This document shows positions 59,450 through 64,000 of a stretch of DNA of 64,000 bases, in pieces. Position 1 is the first letter of the stretch; each line of letters begins with the position of its first letter. The stretch covers positions 62,001 through 126,000 of the forward strand of contig BDSI01000185.1 of assembly GCA_003117195.1 (NCBI GenBank). Direction: 5' to 3'. Source of the DNA: Eudorina sp. 2006-703-Eu-15 (Eukaryota > Chlorophyta > Chlorophyceae > Chlamydomonadales > Volvocaceae). Below the pieces are notes generated by a model, which was given only the letters and a program-made list of their open reading frames with translations, was not told the origin of the DNA and did no database searches. The position numbers were made by a program, and so were the translations under genes.

Positions 59450-59875
59450 CCCCAGTTCCCCAGATCCCCATCGACCCCGACCCCGACCCCGCCGTACAGA
59501 TACCATCACACTGCAGCATTCGACCGCCGTATCGACGTCCCCGATCTGTACATAGTGCGAATGTCTGCCGTACTCTGCCTGCCAGTACAGCTACATTACA
59601 TCACCACCGACGGACTGCATTCTTATCGTACACGCACAGCCTGACAGATGGCAACTACTCACCAGCCAGCACTATGACATGTTACGACACTGCAGCGGTC
59701 AGTCTCATACGCGTCCCCCTGATGGGACAACCGTTTCACGGGGCACGGCACCAGCAGCGATGTCGGCCCCAGCGAACCAACACGTTCATGGATCCACCAG
59801 CAAACTAACCAACGGACAACGGACATATCTCCCTCCGGTAGGGTGCGGACATCAGCACACCCGCCGGTGATCTCT
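59450..59875 (-). repeat. Repeat segment C, right copy
   Basis: Reverse-complement match of 33,640-34,030 (see that entry). Between this block and B2, at about 59,880-60,284, is some 400 bp absent from the left copy. Confidence 0.75.
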
Positions 59876-60284
59876 GTGCGGCACATGCCGTACTGCCGTA
59901 GGGTTTCGCCTATCCCCTTGGGGTGTGCTGGGGTTCTGCAGCCCCCGCCAAACGCAAGTCAACTCTTACCGCAACTGCTGTTCTGCCACCAGCGCCCCCC
60001 CTGCACCTTCTCCGCACCCCCTTGGCCCTGGCCCCGCCCAGGGACTTTGCCCCACCAGCCAAGCCAACGGTGCCGCCGAACAACGCCCCTGACCTCCGAA
60101 ACCCTGAAGCCCCCGGAACCCCAACAGCGCCTTCCGCGCCGGCTGGTCATACTCACGACATTTACGTACGACCTCTGTACGGAACATACTTGTCCCGCGG
60201 CGGCATCGTGAGATGCTTGCTTCATCGTCCAAGATTCGAACCGCTGACACGTCAGCCGCATTGCACTCCCGGTCTCGTCCACAC

Positions 60285-61913
60285 TCAAGGCGCAGCGGCT
60301 GCCCCGTCGGGCGGCGCGCGGGGCATGTGCGGCAGCGGCGGCAGCAGCAGCAGCGGCGGGCCCCGGGGCAATGCCGTCGGCGGCGGCGGAAGGGCCGGAC
60401 GCGCCGTCGACGGTCCCCCGCCGTCCCGTACACTCCTGAACAGCGACACGAGCTCCGGGTCCGGTCGGGCGGCCCTAGTGCCGTACAGCGCATTGAAGGC
60501 CTGGAGCGGCTTGGCCACTGCGGTCAGGCCGCTGTCGCTGCAGCTGCGCACCCCATCCCGCAGTACGACAGCCATGGCCGGGCCGTAGTACAGCAGCATC
60601 TGGTAGCAGACGCGCCGCAGCAGCCCCAGCTCGGAGTCGGGCACTCGGCCGCGACTGGCGGCGTCAGCGAGCCGGCAGAGCATCTCCGGCACCTGCCCCT
60701 GGGTGGTGAGGGCCACCCGAACCCAGTCCAGCGCGGTCGAGCCCGTGCCACCACCACCGCTCTCCTGCACAGGCGGCAGCGGCCGTTCTGGCACCCCGGC
60801 GCTGCCAGCCTTGCTCCCACCAACCCTTGCCCTGCGGACACCGCCTCTGCTGCTGCCGCTGCCGCTGCAGCTGCTACTGCCTGCCGTTGACCTCCTCCTG
60901 CCTGACCAGCCCTGCTGCTGCTGCTGCTGTTGCTGCTGCTCTGGGTTGTGGTGGCGCCGCTCGGCCGCCTCAGCCCCGCCCGGGGATGTCGCCGCGGCGG
61001 CTGCAGCCCCTCCGTTGCCCTCCCTGGAGCACAGCTCTATCTGGTCCAGGAAGACACCCACCGCCCGCAGAGTGTCCCGAATGAAGCACCCAGGCAGCAT
61101 CACCCGGGCTTCGGTCTTGCTTACGACTGACGATAGCTCAATGCCGTGGCTGATCTCATCCGACCAGAACGGAACCCACCATTCCAGGAGGTAACGCACA
61201 CCCCACTTGACCTGCTGACCCGCCGGGTCGCTCGTGCAGCAACCCGGGCTGTCGCCGCCGCTGCCCTCCTCGTCTCCACGGGTGCAGTCAATGCAGCTGC
61301 TGCTGCCGCCGTCCCCGCCCCGGCTGCTGCTGCTGCCGCCGTCCCCGCCCCGGCTGCTGCTGCTGCCGCCGCCGTCCCGATGTCGGGCACCCCGGGGGCC
61401 ACCGGCGGCCACCTGTGGCGCTACACGAGCGGATGGCCCTGAACCGCCCGCCGATGACGCCGCCGGTGTCGCTGGCCCCGCTGCCGCCTCCACCGCCCAG
61501 TCCAGGGCGGCCGTCGCGGCGTCAAGGCTGAGGCCCTGGACGTTTTGGGTCCTGGACCCTTGCCACAGCGACGTCCGAGCCGGGAAGTAGTTCCTCCACG
61601 TGTGCGTAACTTCACGCAGGGTCCCAAGCAAATCAATCACCTGGAGCGACTCGCCGTACGCCATCAGCCAGCCCAGCTGCGGCCAGCGGAGTACGGCGGC
61701 CAGCAGCCGCAAGTCGGGCTGGTCGGTCCCTTGCGCAATTGACCTGGAGGGGTTGAGCGTGTCAGCGCCGGCCAGGTAGGCGGCGCGCAGGAGATGCTCC
61801 AGGGCGGGGACCAGGCCGGCCGCGAGGGCGGCGGACAGCTCGGGCGGCGGCGTGGCGGGGAGCCGGGCTGCGGAAGCCAGGATGTACGGCATGTCGGGCG
61901 GGAGGACAGTCAT
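60285..61913 (-). CDS. Repeat-borne gene B2, intact copy (unknown function)
   Basis: Uninterrupted frame of 542 codons from ATG 61,913 (MTVLPPDMPYILASAARLPA) to a stop at 60,285. No family was recognised. Residues 1-150 look folded and helical (WPQLGWLMAYGESLQVIDLL, REVTHTWRNYFPARTSLWQG). A Gly/Ser/Arg minisatellite follows, then a second folded region (VRYLLEWWVPFWSDEISHGI ... FIRDTLRAVGVFLDQIELC). A Gln/Arg/Ser-rich insertion of about 55 residues near 60,770-60,970, including a poly-Gln run, is missing from the left copy. The last segment contains ALDWVRVALTTQGQ and PLQAFNALYG, and a Pro/Leu tail that differs from the left copy. An in-frame TGA lies upstream of the ATG, so this is either its own gene or a downstream exon entered differently from B1. 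Confidence 0.6.
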   Translation of the reverse strand: MTVLPPDMPYILASAARLPATPPPELSAALAAGLVPALEHLLRAAYLAGADTLNPSRSIAQGTDQPDLRLLAAVLRWPQLGWLMAYGESLQVIDLLGTLREVTHTWRNYFPARTSLWQGSRTQNVQGLSLDAATAALDWAVEAAAGPATPAASSAGGSGPSARVAPQVAAGGPRGARHRDGGGSSSSRGGDGGSSSSRGGDGGSSSCIDCTRGDEEGSGGDSPGCCTSDPAGQQVKWGVRYLLEWWVPFWSDEISHGIELSSVVSKTEARVMLPGCFIRDTLRAVGVFLDQIELCSREGNGGAAAAAATSPGGAEAAERRHHNPEQQQQQQQQQGWSGRRRSTAGSSSCSGSGSSRGGVRRARVGGSKAGSAGVPERPLPPVQESGGGGTGSTALDWVRVALTTQGQVPEMLCRLADAASRGRVPDSELGLLRRVCYQMLLYYGPAMAVVLRDGVRSCSDSGLTAVAKPLQAFNALYGTRAARPDPELVSLFRSVRDGGGPSTARPALPPPPTALPRGPPLLLLPPLPHMPRAPPDGAAAAP

Positions 61914-62207
61914 TCGTTGTACGAACGCGAAGAGGTAGGTTCAGGTAGGTGAGATACCCCTAACGGTGTGGGGCACCGTTCATGATTTGGTTGGAAACGT
62001 TGTTTCGGGATGGTGGTGAAGGCGAATGGAAAGCACGACGAAACAAGCAGTCAGTCATGCCGTTGACCGAAACGACCCCACCAACGAGTATCTTATCCTC
62101 AGCGAACAAGATGGCGTCATGCTTGAGTGGTACGATCTCTGATTGCCGTACACGCTCTTGGCCACTGTCTTGGCCGTGTGCGTCTCCACAGGCGTCTGCC
62201 CCTTCAC

Positions 62208-64000
62208 TCAGCATTTGCTAACCCCCACATAGTACGACAGTCGTACGGCACACTCACCAGGGAGCCTATCCGCAAATGGGGCGAGAGACATCACCCGGAG
62301 CCCAACCAACGCCTCCGTGTCGTACATCAGTTGAATCTTGAGCTTCAGCTCCGAAGCCACCTCCCAAGCCAGCTCCGAAGCCAGTTCCGCGACCCGGTGC
62401 AGCGCCCTCACCGTCTCGCCCCACCAGCTGGCTGGCCGCGCCCACGGCGGGGACAGGCGGCGGCCCAGTGCTGCCGCACCGAGGGCTCCGAAACCACCAT
62501 CGCCTCCGCCCAGCGCCAGGCCCGGTGCCCCGGCGCTCACACGCTCGTCCACGGCCGCTGCATCGGCCCAATCCCCGCCACCGCCACTGCGGCCACCGCC
62601 TCCCGCTCCGGCGGCGTTGGGAGGGGTAGCAGCGCTCGCCATGAGTACGGCAGTTTCATCTCGCATCGCCTGCGACATTTTTAGCGACGCGGGAGGCTGA
62701 CCTGCCGTCATGCTGCTGCCACCCGGGGCCTCGACGGACCCAGCGGCGACCGCAGCCGACTGCCCGGCGGCGGTGGCAGCGGAGGCGGAGGTGGCGGCCG
62801 CCTGCCGCGTGCTGCACCTTCTATGCCGTACGGACACGTCATGGGCGAGAGCCAGCGCCTGTACGGCGGTCTTGCAGTTGTGCACCTGGGCCTCCCGCGC
62901 GCTGAGGCCGGCATCTCCCGCTGCGGCCGCCTGCACTGTCCCATGGGTCGCTGTTGGGCCATCTGGGGCTGTGACGGCGCCCAGGCAGCAGCGGGCGATC
63001 CGAACGGCCACCTCGTGTACGGCGGCGGCGCTGAGGAGAGGTTCGGGCGGCATCCCGGCCCAGGGCAGGAGCAAGGTAACCCAGCGCCGGAGGCTGTGTA
63101 CGGCAGCAAAAGTGGATATCGCCGCCCTGATTCCCTGGGCCACGTGATCCGGCAGCCCGTACATTGTACCGCCGTCGTACCAGGGCAGCACGGCGACCGC
63201 CTCAGCCGCCGTACCGAACTGCAGCCATCGGCTGGGTGCGAACGCGCGGCGCGGCTGCGGCTGCAGCTGCTGCTGCTGTGGTGCCGGCTGCTGCTGTGCT
63301 CCAAGCTGCTGCTGCCGGGGGTCGAAGGTTAAGTGCCTTAAAACGACGTTAACACAGTAGGAGAAGTCATAGTGCGGTATCCGGGCCCCGAGTGCCGCTT
63401 TGGCCAGGTGCTCCAGCAGCTGCGATGACTCCAGTAGCTCCACGATCTCCGCGCGAGTGCAGGGGGCGGCGCGGGAGCCGCCACCTGCGACGGCCGTCGA
63501 GCGGCCCGTCGGTCCGGCAGCAGCCAAGATGACCACCAAGTCGATCGCATTTTCGATAAGAGTTGTATAACGAGCCAGTGAGATCGAGGCGGCCAGTGAA
63601 ATCCCGCCGGGGGGCTGCGGCGGCGGTGCGGCGGCGGCGAGTCGTGCAGCGCAGCTCAGCATACCAGACCGGAGAAGCGCTGTCGCCACCCGCTCCGCGG
63701 CCGCCCGCTGCTGTTGCTGCTGCTGTTTCCCGGCCGCTTCGTCTGCCGACCGCTTCACGTGCAGCAAGGTGGTGACGACTGACGCCACTAGTCCATTCGC
63801 CAAATCAGCGAAGGCGTCGGATCGCTGCCCGTCCGAGTCCTCACCCGCTATTTCCGCACTGCGGAGAGACACCGCGAGCAGCTTGGTCAGCAGCAAACTC
63901 GACTTCGGTGAGGTCCATAGCGACAGCAGCGGGGAATGCGCCACCCCATATGAACTTGTGCAGAAACGCGCCGCCTTCCACACATCCTCAGCGGTCGCGG
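62208..64000 (-). CDS. Repeat-borne gene B1, intact copy, 5' end beyond the window
   Basis: Open frame running from the window edge to TGA at 62,208 (ending RLSYYVGVSKC). At the edge it reads AEDVWKAARF, which aligns with VDDVQKAANF of the left copy, so the true start is outside. It keeps Leu where the left copy has TAG and Tyr where the left copy has a second stop. Ala-rich with a poly-Gln run; recognisable segments are AEIVELLESSQLLEHLAKAA, YDFSYCVNVVLRHLTFD, LPWYDGGTMYGLPDHVAQGI and RPASWWGETVRALHRVAELA. No domain was identified. About 295 bp of conserved non-coding sequence separates it from B2. B1 and B2 may be exons of one gene, but a phase-keeping junction was not found. Confidence 0.6.
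   Translation of the reverse strand, partial: ATAEDVWKAARFCTSSYGVAHSPLLSLWTSPKSSLLLTKLLAVSLRSAEIAGEDSDGQRSDAFADLANGLVASVVTTLLHVKRSADEAAGKQQQQQQRAAAERVATALLRSGMLSCAARLAAAAPPPQPPGGISLAASISLARYTTLIENAIDLVVILAAAGPTGRSTAVAGGGSRAAPCTRAEIVELLESSQLLEHLAKAALGARIPHYDFSYCVNVVLRHLTFDPRQQQLGAQQQPAPQQQQLQPQPRRAFAPSRWLQFGTAAEAVAVLPWYDGGTMYGLPDHVAQGIRAAISTFAAVHSLRRWVTLLLPWAGMPPEPLLSAAAVHEVAVRIARCCLGAVTAPDGPTATHGTVQAAAAGDAGLSAREAQVHNCKTAVQALALAHDVSVRHRRCSTRQAAATSASAATAAGQSAAVAAGSVEAPGGSSMTAGQPPASLKMSQAMRDETAVLMASAATPPNAAGAGGGGRSGGGGDWADAAAVDERVSAGAPGLALGGGDGGFGALGAAALGRRLSPPWARPASWWGETVRALHRVAELASELAWEVASELKLKIQLMYDTEALVGLRVMSLAPFADRLPGECAVRLSYYVGVSKC

Noticed and set aside
60225..60245. ttcgaa motif resembling a tRNA T-arm
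   Set aside because: The flanking bases do not pair as a T stem and no acceptor or anticodon stem can be placed.

Overview
The window is nuclear DNA of a GC-rich, intron-rich eukaryote, most likely a volvocine or other chlamydomonadalean green alga. Supporting signs are long Ala/Gly/Pro/Gln-rich coding stretches, many short introns full of C/T tracts and G-rich minisatellites, TGTAA-type poly(A) signals, a ciliary axoneme gene, and a plant-type HIR gene beside an alternative mitochondrial NADH dehydrogenase. All gene models below were spliced by hand. For six of the recognised genes, and for the very large unnamed one, every exon junction keeps phase and the joined protein reads through.

Layout. 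1-5,652 (-): type II NAD(P)H dehydrogenase (NDA/NDH-2), with its C-terminus beyond the left edge. It is divergent from 6,082-16,042 (+), a complete 13-exon CFAP43/FAP43 tether protein of the I1 inner-arm dynein (1,902 aa). 17,015-19,688 (+): unrecognised low-complexity protein. 21,063-21,782 (+): HIKESHI/OPI10 (188 aa), followed after 138 bp by a small basic open frame. 24,717-27,355 (+): 3' part of a gene joining a disordered region to an eEF1B-gamma C-terminal domain. 28,480-34,030: left arm of a repeat carrying decayed copies of an unknown gene pair. 35,970-47,222 (-): a 7-exon gene for a 3,068-aa low-complexity protein that ends in what looks like a degenerate EXD1-type 3'-5' exonuclease fold. 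49,146-53,110 (-): FAD-dependent oxidoreductase of the DAO family (404 aa). It is divergent from 53,497-57,510 (+), a 12-exon HIR/SPFH protein (289 aa). 58,440-64,000 (-): right arm of the repeat, with intact copies of the gene pair, running off the window.

The most notable structural feature is the large inverted duplication. About 5 kb at 28.5-34.0 kb is repeated in opposite orientation at 58.5-64.0 kb, flanking about 25 kb that holds three unrelated genes. The left copy has a nonsense codon and a frameshifting 25-bp deletion. The right copy is open. Four introns in four different genes appear to need GC-AG splicing. Several introns contain long minisatellites. No RNA genes, CRISPR arrays or identifiable transposase or reverse transcriptase genes were found. 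The genes do not form a common pathway; they are ordinary eukaryotic neighbours arranged in divergent and convergent pairs.
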